Source: Treponema sp. (GTDB lineage Bacteria; Spirochaetota; Spirochaetia; Treponematales; Breznakiellaceae). Taken from it: a stretch of DNA of 7,322 nt. A program made the position numbers and the translations under genes. Below, in pieces: positions 1 through 6,521 of the stretch (within the stretch, counting starts at the first letter, position 1; every line of letters starts with the position of its first letter). The notes under the pieces are model-generated. The model was not told the DNA's origin and did not search any database. It saw nothing but the letters and a program-made list of their open reading frames with translations. The stretch lies in NCBI GenBank assembly GCA_031266695.1, contig JAISAK010000181.1, positions 1 through 7,322 on the forward strand, written 5' to 3'.

Positions 1-150
1 GAATCGCCGGAGGTGGCGGAAGCGTATAAGGCCGAACTGAGGCGGCGGGCGCTGTTCAACCCGGTGACCCTCAAGCGGGAGATGGATGAAGCGCGGGAGC
101 GGCTCTTGAAACTGGCCGCTCAAAGGGGTATCACGGGAGAAACCGCTTGA
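1..150 (+). CDS. C-terminal fragment of an unknown protein, possibly an integrase-core transposase
   Basis: Frame 1 is open from the first base to a TGA at 148-150 and gives 49 residues; the start lies outside the window. The peptide begins ESPEVAEAYKAELRRRALFN and ends in a charged helix rich in Arg, Glu and Leu. The order 'SPEV...K..LR......FNPVTLKRE...' reminds me of the C-terminal tails of DDE integrase-core transposases, which often end with a Leu/Phe-Asn-Pro-x-x-Leu-Lys-Arg helix. That is memory-based pattern matching on a short piece, so the family is uncertain. The reading frame itself is likely real, because a hairpin terminator sits directly on its stop codon and the codon use is like that of the neighbouring genes. 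No catalytic residues are in view. Confidence 0.55.
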   Translation, partial: ESPEVAEAYKAELRRRALFNPVTLKREMDEARERLLKLAAQRGITGETA

Positions 151-170
151 GCGGTTCGGCTAGATTTTTT
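141..170 (+). terminator. Intrinsic terminator of the left-edge partial gene
   Basis: AACCGC (141-146) and GCGGTT (151-156) form a 6-bp stem with loop TTGA, and a run of six T at 165-170 follows after eight bases. The stop codon TGA (148-150) lies in the loop, so the hairpin overlaps the end of the gene. The long gap between stem and T-run makes it a modest terminator. On the minus strand no T-run follows the hairpin, so it does not look like a terminator for the gene ending at 195. Confidence 0.5.
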
Positions 171-194
171 AATTATGGCGCACACTTTTTTCAC

Positions 195-785
195 TTAGAT
201 TTTATTTTGAGGCAACCCGTGCCCCGCCTCCCGCTGCGCCAGCAGAAACAGCAGGTCCGACAACCGGTTGAAGTAGGGCAGAATCCCCGGCGGCAGTTTC
301 GGGGAAGCGCCGCCGGAATTTTCCCGCGCGCAGCCGAGGGCGGCCAGGCGGCGTTCCGCGCGGCGGCAGATGGTACGGGCAATGTGGAGATGGGCCGACA
401 CGGGGTTTGCTCCGGGAACAGCGAATCCGGCAAAGGGCTGCTGCGCGGATTCAAGCTCTTCTATAATGGCGCTTAAGCGGCCTTCCGGCGGAGCCTTGGC
501 GCCGCTTCCCGCAAGAAGGCCCGAAATTACAAAAAGCTCTTTCTGGATACTCTCGATAAGGGCGCCCGTATCGGCCGCCGGGCCCCCGGTTTTGGCGTCC
601 GCGCCGGGACGGACTTTTTCGTCCCGGGGATCCTTTTCCCGCAGCGCCGCCTTTGCCGCGCCCAAAAAAGCGTTGAGTTCGTCGAGGGCCCCGAGACATT
701 CCATAACCGGATGATCCTTGGAAACCCGTATCCCTCCGATAAGATCGGTGTGGCCCCCGTCGCCTGTTTTGGTGGTAATACTCAT
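195..785 (-). CDS. pduO: PduO-type corrinoid (cob(I)alamin) adenosyltransferase
   Basis: This enzyme transfers the 5'-deoxyadenosyl group of ATP to cob(I)alamin and so makes adenosylcobalamin in the cytoplasm. The 196-residue protein shows the family's signatures in order: the N-terminal ATP-binding TKTGDGG (5-11), the helix GALDELNAFLG (32-42), the RTICRRAERRL block (137-147) with the Arg and Glu residues of the ATP site, and YFNRLSDLLFLLA (171-183). Family members are usually about 170-200 residues, so it is complete. Residues about 50-75 are an Ala/Gly/Pro/Asp-rich insert between the first two helices. The ATG overlaps the stop of the upstream editing gene in the sequence ATGA (782-785), which suggests translational coupling in one operon. 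No cobalamin-dependent enzyme or cobalamin transport gene is in view, so its client is unknown. Confidence 0.92.
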   Translation of the reverse strand: MSITTKTGDGGHTDLIGGIRVSKDHPVMECLGALDELNAFLGAAKAALREKDPRDEKVRPGADAKTGGPAADTGALIESIQKELFVISGLLAGSGAKAPPEGRLSAIIEELESAQQPFAGFAVPGANPVSAHLHIARTICRRAERRLAALGCARENSGGASPKLPPGILPYFNRLSDLLFLLAQREAGHGLPQNKI

Positions 786-2131
786 TGTCCGCTCTCCCTG
801 CCCCCCGCGCTGTTTTCGGCCGCCGCCTTTACCGCGGCAAGGAAGGCTGAAAGTTCCTCCGCCGAATTAAACAGGCCCTGGAAGAACGAAGGCCCGCCGC
901 CTCCCCTGCCGCCGGCCTTGTCAAAGGGCTCCCTTATCAGGGGGGAAAGATCAAAACCCTTAACCGAACAAAAGGCGGCGAATTTAAATTCCCTTTCCGA
1001 GGCAAGGACAAGAACCGCCCCGGTATTTTTCTGCGCGGCGCGGCCTATACGAAGAACCTCTTCCATGCCTTCTTTCGGATAGGATTCGATTATCACAAAG
1101 CCTTTTTCGGAAGGGCCTTCCCTTACGCCGCCGGCGAACCCGGCCTTTTCCAGCAAAGCGGCCGCTTTGGTTTCGGCCGCGGCTTCTTCGAGGGCCTTGA
1201 TCTCCCTTTCCATGCGGCCGGCTTTTTCAAGAAGGGCCAGCACCCCTTTCCCCGTTTCGCTTAACGGGACTTTCAGGCTGCGGGAAGCAAGATCCGCATT
1301 ATCCCGAAGAAGCCGGCTGTCCCGCAGAACCCGCCGGCCGGCAATAAAGCTTAGCCGGGTCATACCTTTGTATTTTTCCGCGCCGAGTATGCGGAGCGCG
1401 CCGATTTGGCCTGTCGATTTACAGTGGGTTCCGCAGCAGGGTGAAAAATCAAGGGAAAAACTTTCGCCGGGTTTTACGGCCGCGGCCGCAACCACGGCCG
1501 CAGCCGCGGCGGAACCGGCCGCGCGCACATCCTTTCCGATTTCAACCACGCGGATCACCTCCTCGCCTTGGGGCGGAACCTTGCGCAGGGGAAAACTTTG
1601 CACGTCCCCGGGCGGGCAAAGGTGGATGATAACCGGGCGATCTTCCTCAACGGCATCCGCGGCCGCTTCTTCAACGGCAAGGAGGGTTTCTCCGTTCAGG
1701 CCGGGACTGTCAACGTCAACAGTATTGATCTCGTCCCCCAGGTGCATGGAAACAGTAGGCTTCCCCGTTAAACGCAAAATGGTTCCCGACAGAAGGTGCT
1801 GGGCTGTGTGCTGTACCGTAAAGTCCCGGCGGCGCCGGGTGTCAAGAATCAGCTCCGCCGGCCCGGGGGCAAGGCGGCCGGCGTCACCGGCGGACACAAA
1901 GTGAAGAATTTCTCCGTCCTTTTCCTGAACGTCAAGCAGGGGAATTCCGTTGACACTTCCCCGGTCTCCGGCCTGGCCGCCTCCTTCGGGGTAAAAGATA
2001 GTCCGGTCAAGCAGAAGCGCGGCGCCGGCGGAAGCTCCGTCACCGGCGGAACCGCAGAGCCGAATTTCAAGTATCTTTGCGGCGAAAGGAGCCGCCGAAG
2101 CGTAATCGTGATACAGGCGTTCTGTTTGCAT
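782..2131 (-). CDS. Long AlaX-type alanyl-tRNA editing protein (Ser/Gly-tRNA-Ala deacylase) with C-terminal DHHA1-like domain
   Basis: This is a free-standing homologue of the editing half of alanyl-tRNA synthetase; the family hydrolyses tRNA-Ala wrongly charged with serine or glycine. From the ATG at 2131 it has 449 residues. Visible motifs are FYPEGGGQ (46-53), zinc/catalytic HTAQH (H108, H112), and CCGTHCKSTGQIG (232-244), where C232 and H236 complete the usual zinc ligands. A charged helical stretch (about 295-330) and GGRGGGGPSFFQG (407-419) match the DHHA1/C-Ala type tail, so this is the long AlaX form. The frame is open back to 2242, but the shorter start fits the family N-terminus (MQTERLYHDY) and avoids overlap with the divergent gene at 2171. 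No good Shine-Dalgarno precedes 2131. The oddity is an Ala-rich stretch at 204-219 just before the CCGTH motif. Confidence 0.9.
   Translation of the reverse strand: MQTERLYHDYASAAPFAAKILEIRLCGSAGDGASAGAALLLDRTIFYPEGGGQAGDRGSVNGIPLLDVQEKDGEILHFVSAGDAGRLAPGPAELILDTRRRRDFTVQHTAQHLLSGTILRLTGKPTVSMHLGDEINTVDVDSPGLNGETLLAVEEAAADAVEEDRPVIIHLCPPGDVQSFPLRKVPPQGEEVIRVVEIGKDVRAAGSAAAAAVVAAAAVKPGESFSLDFSPCCGTHCKSTGQIGALRILGAEKYKGMTRLSFIAGRRVLRDSRLLRDNADLASRSLKVPLSETGKGVLALLEKAGRMEREIKALEEAAAETKAAALLEKAGFAGGVREGPSEKGFVIIESYPKEGMEEVLRIGRAAQKNTGAVLVLASEREFKFAAFCSVKGFDLSPLIREPFDKAGGRGGGGPSFFQGLFNSAEELSAFLAAVKAAAENSAGGRESGQ
1475..1522 (-). repeat. GC-rich low-complexity tract coding an alanine-rich insertion
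   Basis: The codons for residues 204-219 of the AlaX-type protein are almost all GCN or GTN, giving AAGSAAAAAVVAAAAV. On the plus strand the DNA reads as repeated GGCCGC/GCCGCG units, including a NotI-like octamer. Such a tract can expand or contract by slippage in steps of three. It lies between the conserved strand EVIRVVEIG and the zinc motif, where synthetase editing domains normally have only a short connection. Confidence 0.7.
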
Positions 2132-2132
2132 A

Positions 2133-2163
2133 CTTACAGTATCACCGGGAAAAGATATATAAT
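2133..2163 (+). promoter_or_regulatory. Probable promoter of the TrmH-family gene
   Basis: A perfect TATAAT sits at 2158-2163. The best upstream match for a -35 is CTTACA at 2133-2138 (4 of 6 to TTGACA) with a long 19-bp spacer. The expected transcription start would be about base 2170, at or next to the ATG at 2171, so the transcript would be leaderless or nearly so. No Shine-Dalgarno is seen at a normal distance upstream of this ATG, which fits. The prediction comes from the sequence only. Confidence 0.45.
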
Positions 2164-2166
2164 CAA
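2138..2166 (-). promoter_or_regulatory. Possible promoter of the AlaX/adenosyltransferase operon
   Basis: Reading the minus strand, TTGATT (2166-2161) and GATACT (2143-2138) are 17 bp apart, each matching 4 of 6 consensus bases. The expected start of transcription is close to the ATG at 2131, again with almost no leader. The -35 shares bases 2161-2163 with the TATAAT of the opposite promoter, so the two could not be occupied by polymerase together. Confidence 0.35.
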
Positions 2167-2170
2167 TGGT

Positions 2171-2971
2171 ATGCGAAACAGACTTACCGACGAGCTTGCG
2201 GTCTGCGGTTTTAACGCAGTCACGGCCCTGTGCGAATATCACCCCGAAAACATAAACCGCCTTTTTCTAAGGGAAGACAGGCTCAGGTCTTTTACGGGAA
2301 TCTGCAAAGGCCTTGCGGAGCGGAAGCGGCCATATAAACTGTGCGACGACGAAGAGCTGGAACGGATATGCAAGAGCGTTCATCATCAGGGTGTGGTGGC
2401 AATGATCCTGGCGCCGGTGATTCAACCCCTAAGCCGCGAGGATCTTGATTTCTGGGTTCGGGAAGGGAAAACCGGAGTCGTACTCTGCTCCGTCGGAAAC
2501 GATCACAACCTCGGCGCCATTATACGCGCCGCCGCGTTTTTTGACGCCTCCTTCATCGTCATCAGCGAAGAGGATACCGAAGCGAGGCTCACTACCAGCG
2601 CCTACCGGATAGCCGAGGGAGGCATGGAACATGTTGTTATGCGCAAGGTAAGCCGTCCCGCCGCCTTTCTCAAAGACGCCTCCGGCAAAATTGTAATCCT
2701 GGGAACCGATGTCAGGACGCGGCTCCGTATCCGGGACATAGAAAGCATTCTGCGCGACCGGGCGGGCGCAAAGGACGGCGCGGCCGGGACAGGCAGCCGG
2801 CCCCGGCGTCCCGGCATCGCCCTGGTTTTGGGCAACGAAGAAACCGGACTTCCCGGCGCGGTAAAGGACAACTGCGCCGCCCTGCTTCGCATCCCCGGCA
2901 CGGGTAATATCGAAAGCCTTAACGTGTCCCAGGCGGCCGCGCTTTTTTTACATGAGCTGTTTGAGCTGTAG
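2171..2971 (+). CDS. SpoU/TrmH-family RNA 2'-O-methyltransferase
   Basis: This is a SPOUT-fold enzyme that should methylate a ribose 2'-OH in tRNA or rRNA using S-adenosylmethionine. The 266-residue protein has an N-terminal RNA-binding-like region (about 1-75, ending KSVHHQGVVAMI) and the three family motifs: motif 1 at 108-119 (NDHNLGAIIRA, with N110 and R119), motif 2 LGNEETGL (220-227), and motif 3 IPGTGNIESLNVSQA (241-255), which forms the trefoil-knot cofactor pocket. The general layout is like E. coli YfiF or RlmB, and the exact target cannot be read from sequence. Residues 195-214 are an Ala/Gly/Arg-rich loop before motif 2. The frame stays open far upstream (to 1796), but that part is antisense to the editing gene. 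The ATG at 2171 is chosen because it is the first Met after the promoter and gives a normal family N-terminus. Confidence 0.9.
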   Translation: MRNRLTDELAVCGFNAVTALCEYHPENINRLFLREDRLRSFTGICKGLAERKRPYKLCDDEELERICKSVHHQGVVAMILAPVIQPLSREDLDFWVREGKTGVVLCSVGNDHNLGAIIRAAAFFDASFIVISEEDTEARLTTSAYRIAEGGMEHVVMRKVSRPAAFLKDASGKIVILGTDVRTRLRIRDIESILRDRAGAKDGAAGTGSRPRRPGIALVLGNEETGLPGAVKDNCAALLRIPGTGNIESLNVSQAAALFLHELFEL

Positions 2972-2997
2972 GCCCCGTACTTCCCGAAAAGGCGCCG

Positions 2998-3525
2998 CTA
3001 AAGGCACCATGACGAAGCTCCGGGACGTACTCTGTTCCGCGGAGGCCCCTTCCATCCGCGGTGATGGTACGGAAATTGCCCCGCCCGGTTCCGCGGATCC
3101 CCCGCGAAGCCGGGTTCCGCAAAGCCCCGCCGCCGGAATCTTTCCATGCCCGGCAGCGGCGAAAGATCGTAATCCTTTCCGCCGACGCTCAGTTTTGTGA
3201 CGCGGAAGAAACGCAAATTCTGATTTTGCCGCATAAACTCCTGCCTTTGCGGCGCCTGCCCCGGCGGAAGGCCCGTCAGAACGTAGCCCTCCAGAGTCGC
3301 CTCGGCGCCGGCTTTCAGTTCGTCGATAAAACCGGCAAACCGGTGAAGACCTACGAGGCAATAAACAACGCCGCCGGATTCAAGGGAAATGAGGCCGTGA
3401 CTGATTCCCAGACTTCCGCTTATTTCGGACCTTTCGGGTCCGCCGGGAAGCTGATTTGCGCTCTGGGCAAAGACCGGGCCCTGCGCCAGGACAGCGATTA
3501 CTGAAATTAAAATAATCCGTTTCAT
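2998..3525 (-). CDS. Small secreted protein of unknown function, treponemal-type
   Basis: The 175-residue product starts MKRIILISVI and has a classical Sec signal peptide: basic N-terminus, hydrophobic core to about residue 15, and a likely cut after VFA (A20). There is no lipobox cysteine, so export to the periplasm is expected. The mature part has a compact beta-rich core (about 33-122) with phrases such as EISGSLGISHGLISLESGG, FAGFIDELKAGAEATLEGY and VTKLSVGGKDYDLSP. From memory these resemble short exported hypothetical proteins of Treponema; I know no function. The tail (125-175) is rich in Arg, Gly, Pro and His and looks disordered. The ATG at 3525 is fixed by the Shine-Dalgarno at 3535-3530; an in-frame GTG at 3663 would bury the signal peptide. 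The stop is 26 bp from the converging methyltransferase stop, with no clear terminator between them. Confidence 0.75.
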   Translation of the reverse strand: MKRIILISVIAVLAQGPVFAQSANQLPGGPERSEISGSLGISHGLISLESGGVVYCLVGLHRFAGFIDELKAGAEATLEGYVLTGLPPGQAPQRQEFMRQNQNLRFFRVTKLSVGGKDYDLSPLPGMERFRRRGFAEPGFAGDPRNRAGQFPYHHRGWKGPPRNRVRPGASSWCL

Positions 3526-3713
3526 AAAATCTCCTGTAAGCAATAATAAGCAAGAATCATGCCAAGCGGGTTCCGTTATTTGGTATCCGCCCCCGCGGGC
3601 AGGATGGATAAATTTTGAACGAAAATCCGTATTTTCCGCAGGCCGGTAATTGGAAAGGCGCACTTCGAAAACCCGGCCGTGTTCCCGGAGCTTCCTCCGC
3701 GTAACGGAGCCGG
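3526..3713. other. Intergenic region between the LarA-like gene and the exported-protein gene
   Basis: About 190 bases without a convincing gene. The minus frame is open to 3663, but the translation there is unlike any family and precedes a well-placed ribosome binding site. A small 5-bp hairpin, CTCCG/CGGAG around 3694-3709, has no T-run. No repeat or RNA gene was recognised. The region presumably holds the promoter of the exported-protein gene. Confidence 0.5.
3530..3535 (-). promoter_or_regulatory. Ribosome binding site that sets the start of the exported protein
   Basis: AGGAGA on the minus strand is four bases upstream of the ATG at 3525. It selects the start that puts the signal peptide at the N-terminus over the upstream in-frame GTG at 3663. 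A TATTAT box at 3548-3543 could be the -10 of this gene, but I see no convincing -35 at the right distance. Confidence 0.75.
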
Positions 3714-3740
3714 ATAAAATTTACCCGCCGAAGGGCGGGT
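3714..3740 (-). terminator. Intrinsic terminator after the LarA-like gene
   Basis: Eleven bases after the stop codon, the minus strand reads ACCCGCC, loop CTTC, GGCGGGT: a 7-bp, mostly GC stem (3740-3723). It is followed at once by AAATTTTAT (down to 3714). The T-rich side is only present in the minus direction, so it ends the pfk-larA-like transcript. Confidence 0.8.
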
Positions 3741-3751
3741 GGGTAAAATGG

Positions 3752-5098
3752 TTACAGGCCGGAATTGTTGAATCTTTGCTTTTCCGCCCAAAGTCCCAGG
3801 GCGGGATTGGGGACAAAAAAGATCTTTTCTCCGCCGGCCGGTGTGTTCCATCCGAGGCGGAGGGTATTGATGTCGTAACGCGCCATCGCTTCCTTTATGT
3901 CGCCCCATTCGTAGCCCACGGATTCAATTTCCCCGCGGCTGACGCCGGGGCCGGGGCAGTAGCGGATGGTAAAGCGGCCCTCGCTGGAACCGTGGATCAG
4001 GTGGGCCGCGGCGCTGAGGCTGCCGGCAAGTTCGGGATCGGCGGTAACTTTTTCGCGGATGACTTTGCCCGGCCGGTAGCCGTGTTTGCGGATGAGGGCG
4101 TCAATGCCCTTGTCTTCGCCAAAGCGCTCAAGTCCCGGCGCGATAATCAAAAGCTCTCCGTTATCCGCCATTGCCATGCGGGTGCGGTATACGGCCTTGT
4201 TTCCGAGCCAGGTGGTACGGAACTCTTCGGGCTCAAGGTATACGACGGCCTTTTTTACCGGTTCGTCAAGAATGTCAACATTGATCTTCCTGGAAAGATC
4301 GCAGGCCCGTTCAAAACAATCCCTGCCGAATCCGGCGTAGAGCCCCCGCATCGCAAGGGAACCGCGCTGTTTGCCGGCGGCGCGGGCTTCGTTTTCGCTT
4401 CGGGGCCCCAACACGGTCAGCGCATAGAGGATGGGCGGCAGCTTTTCGCCGAAGCGGCGCATGCCTTCGTCAAACAGGGCGCGTACCGGCGTGTCGGTTC
4501 TGCCCAGCATCCGTTCAAGGCCGTAGGCGGCTCCCGCAAAATGACTTTTGTCGATAGCCTCCTTGCCGCCGGTTCCCACAAAAATATTCTTTGCGTGGTT
4601 TGCCATGCCCACAACTTCGTGGGGCACTATCTGCCCCAGGGAAATGATAAGGGAGAAGCCTCCGTCCCGCAGAAGTTTATTAACCTGCGCCGGCCAGTCA
4701 TAGCTCACCGCGCCCCGCGAGGTTTTTTCAACCCATTCTTTTTCAATGCGGCCAAGCTCAACCACATCGTTGCGCCAATCGTGAACCCGGAAAAGATTCT
4801 TCGGGGTGTTGGGGAACATCCGGCCAAGCTCCGTATCGCTCAGGGCCGTGTGGGTGCCCAGGGCGGGCAGAACATTGACCCCGATGCCGGCCTTGTTCAG
4901 GGTACGATAACAGAGGTCCGTCAAGAACCCCGCCCGCGAGTGGAAGCGGGTTATGTCGGGCGGAAGAAGAAGAACCGGCCCCCCGACTTTAAGCTCTTCA
5001 ACAATCTGCGTCAGGGTCTGCGAAAAAATTTTGTCAATTTCCTCATCGGACAGATCCAGTGAGGCTCCGTCCCTGGCGATGAAGGTTTTTTCCGGCAT
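3752..5098 (-). CDS. LarA-like nickel-pincer-dependent racemase/epimerase (DUF2088 family)
   Basis: The family's best-known member, lactate racemase LarA, interconverts D- and L-lactate using a nickel-pincer nucleotide bound to a lysine; other members act on different 2-hydroxy acids. This 448-residue protein keeps the residues I associate with Lactobacillus LarA at matching spacings: D48 and R51 in PPDITR (LarA D72, R75), H83 in LGTH (H108), H160 in PHEVVG (H174), K170 (the cofactor-linked K184) and H186 (H200). The usual Gly/Ser-rich stretch before the lysine is instead GMANHAK. A C-terminal alpha/beta domain follows. The ATG at 5098 is preceded by GGAGAG (5110-5105); a TTG at 5128 in the same frame lacks a good site. 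It lies 69 bp after the phosphofructokinase stop and probably shares its transcript. The exact substrate is unknown. Confidence 0.85.
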   Translation of the reverse strand: MPEKTFIARDGASLDLSDEEIDKIFSQTLTQIVEELKVGGPVLLLPPDITRFHSRAGFLTDLCYRTLNKAGIGVNVLPALGTHTALSDTELGRMFPNTPKNLFRVHDWRNDVVELGRIEKEWVEKTSRGAVSYDWPAQVNKLLRDGGFSLIISLGQIVPHEVVGMANHAKNIFVGTGGKEAIDKSHFAGAAYGLERMLGRTDTPVRALFDEGMRRFGEKLPPILYALTVLGPRSENEARAAGKQRGSLAMRGLYAGFGRDCFERACDLSRKINVDILDEPVKKAVVYLEPEEFRTTWLGNKAVYRTRMAMADNGELLIIAPGLERFGEDKGIDALIRKHGYRPGKVIREKVTADPELAGSLSAAAHLIHGSSEGRFTIRYCPGPGVSRGEIESVGYEWGDIKEAMARYDINTLRLGWNTPAGGEKIFFVPNPALGLWAEKQRFNNSGL

Positions 5099-5104
5099 AG
5101 TGTT

Positions 5105-5110
5105 CTCTCC
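5105..5110 (-). promoter_or_regulatory. Ribosome binding site of the LarA-like gene
   Basis: GGAGAG lies six bases before the ATG at 5098 and favours this start over the in-frame TTG at 5128, which would make the protein ten residues longer. The 69-bp gap to the upstream stop shows only weak inverted matches (CCGG...CCGG) and no terminator-like hairpin. Confidence 0.7.
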
Positions 5111-5167
5111 GATTTTCGCCTGTTCCAAAATCCGGTTAACGCGAAGCCCCGGTTTGATGGAACGGTT

Positions 5168-6496
5168 TCACTTAAACTGATTCACCATCAGCGTCGGCTG
5201 ATGAGTCGCGTCAAGGGTATCCCGCCAGAGGTTGCCTTCGGGATCAACATGGTTACGGTGGGAGATAACCGCCCTGATGGGCAGGTGGACAAATTCGTTG
5301 TTCACCAGGCCCAGGATAAGCTTTGTCTTTCCCGCCATTGCCGCGTGGACCGCCGCGTTCCCCAGCCTTTCACAGTAGATCGAATCGTTGGGATTTGCCG
5401 GGGCGGAACGAATAACGTAGCTGGGATCAATGTACTTGAGGTTGATTTCTATTTTCTTTTCCTCGAAGTATTTAATAATCCTGTCCCTCAGGTAGGTTCC
5501 CACGTCGGCCATTTTGAGGTTGCCGCCGGCGTCGGTTTTCCTCTCCGTAAGGAGCTGATCCTGCATGGCGCCTTCGGCTACCACAATAACCGCGTGATCG
5601 CGTTTTTTAAGCCGATCTTCCAGGTGAAGGAGGAACCCGTTGTAGCCCTCAAGGTTAAAAGGCACCTCCGGGATCAGGACGAAATTCACTTCGTGGCTTG
5701 CAAGGGCGGTATAGGCGGCGATAAAACCGGACTCGCGCCCCATAACCTTTACCAGGCCTATGCCATTAATCGCGGAGCTTGCCTCCATGTGGGCCGCGGC
5801 AACCACTTCCACGGCCTTGTCCACCGCGGTATTGAAACCAAAAGATCGGTCTATGATGGCAAAGTCGTTATCTACGGTTTTTGGAATGCCAATCATGGCT
5901 ATCTTGAGTTTGCGCTTGTCGATTTCTTCGGCAATGTCCAGGGTTCCGCGCTGGGTGCCGTCGCCGCCGATGGTAAAGAGTATGTTCAGGTTGAGCTGTT
6001 CCATAGCGTCGACGATTTTGTTTACTTCCTTGCCGCCGCCGCGGGCGCTTCCCAGAAAGGTGCCTCCCAGCTTGTGAATATCATCAACCATATCCGGATC
6101 GAGCTGCTTTACGCCGTACTGGTATTCCGGCAGAAAACCCTTGTAGCCGTACTGGATACCGGAAATCCGCCGTACCCCGTAGCGGTACCAGAGGCAGCGC
6201 ACAACGGCGCGGATAACGTCGTTGATCCCCGGACAAAGTCCTCCGCAGGTGACAATCCCCGCGTGTACGTGGGCGGGGGTGAAGTAAAGCATCTCCCTGG
6301 GGCCGGCACATTCAAGTATCTGCGAGCGTTTAACCGGCGGTTGGGCTCCTGTTTTTACCTCGGTATTCAACCGCACGTACTGAATGTCCGTGACATAGTT
6401 GGCAATTTTGTCCCCCTGTACGGTGGACATGGCAATCGGCGATTTGATGCTCCGTTTGCCCAGTTCCTCAATGGAAAAATCATAGGCTTCGCTCAT
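5168..6496 (-). CDS. pfk: 6-phosphofructokinase, spirochaete/trypanosomatid type, probably ATP-dependent
   Basis: The enzyme phosphorylates fructose 6-phosphate to fructose 1,6-bisphosphate in glycolysis. The 442-residue protein has an N-terminal extension of about 75 residues before the phosphofructokinase core, as in the longer (about 48 kDa) clade. Motifs are GGLCPGIND (85-93), GGDGT (177-181), PKTVDND (205-211, with the catalytic Asp), MGRESG (252-257) and the substrate-binding [11 protein letters not shown] (358-368). G180, at the position of E. coli Gly104, is the ATP-type residue; pyrophosphate enzymes have Asp there. K206 is the Lys otherwise common in pyrophosphate enzymes. The mix G+Lys is that of the ATP-using trypanosome enzyme, so ATP is the likelier donor, but this needs assay. 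The ATG is preceded by GGGGGA (6506-6501). It heads the operon with the LarA-like gene. Confidence 0.93.
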   Translation of the reverse strand: MSEAYDFSIEELGKRSIKSPIAMSTVQGDKIANYVTDIQYVRLNTEVKTGAQPPVKRSQILECAGPREMLYFTPAHVHAGIVTCGGLCPGINDVIRAVVRCLWYRYGVRRISGIQYGYKGFLPEYQYGVKQLDPDMVDDIHKLGGTFLGSARGGGKEVNKIVDAMEQLNLNILFTIGGDGTQRGTLDIAEEIDKRKLKIAMIGIPKTVDNDFAIIDRSFGFNTAVDKAVEVVAAAHMEASSAINGIGLVKVMGRESGFIAAYTALASHEVNFVLIPEVPFNLEGYNGFLLHLEDRLKKRDHAVIVVAEGAMQDQLLTERKTDAGGNLKMADVGTYLRDRIIKYFEEKKIEINLKYIDPSYVIRSAPANPNDSIYCERLGNAAVHAAMAGKTKLILGLVNNEFVHLPIRAVISHRNHVDPEGNLWRDTLDATHQPTLMVNQFK

Positions 6497-6521
6497 AGCT
6501 TCCCCCTGTCTTCTTGCTTAA

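Noticed and set aside
1167..1904. 245-residue plus-strand open frame opposite the editing gene
   Set aside because: Serine/arginine-rich shadow translation of an alanine-rich gene, with no motif.
1796..2170. 125-residue N-terminal extension of the TrmH-family protein
   Set aside because: This stretch is antisense to the editing gene's N-terminal domain and its promoter; the family N-terminus begins at the Met at 2171.
2132..2170. Cobalamin riboswitch controlling the adenosyltransferase operon
   Set aside because: The gap before the operon is only 39 bases, far too short for the element, and the upstream bases are coding for the divergent gene.
2132..2242. 37-residue N-terminal extension of the AlaX-type protein
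   Set aside because: It overlaps the start of the divergent methyltransferase gene, and AlaX proteins begin at about the Met at 2131.
3526..3663. 46-residue extension of the exported protein from a GTG
   Set aside because: It would put a signal peptide in the middle of the protein, and a strong ribosome binding site directly precedes the ATG at 3525.
3650..5062. 470-residue plus-strand open frame opposite the LarA-like gene
   Set aside because: It is fully antisense to a gene with a complete set of LarA motifs. Its translation shows no family motif, and long antisense frames are expected from strong GC codon bias.
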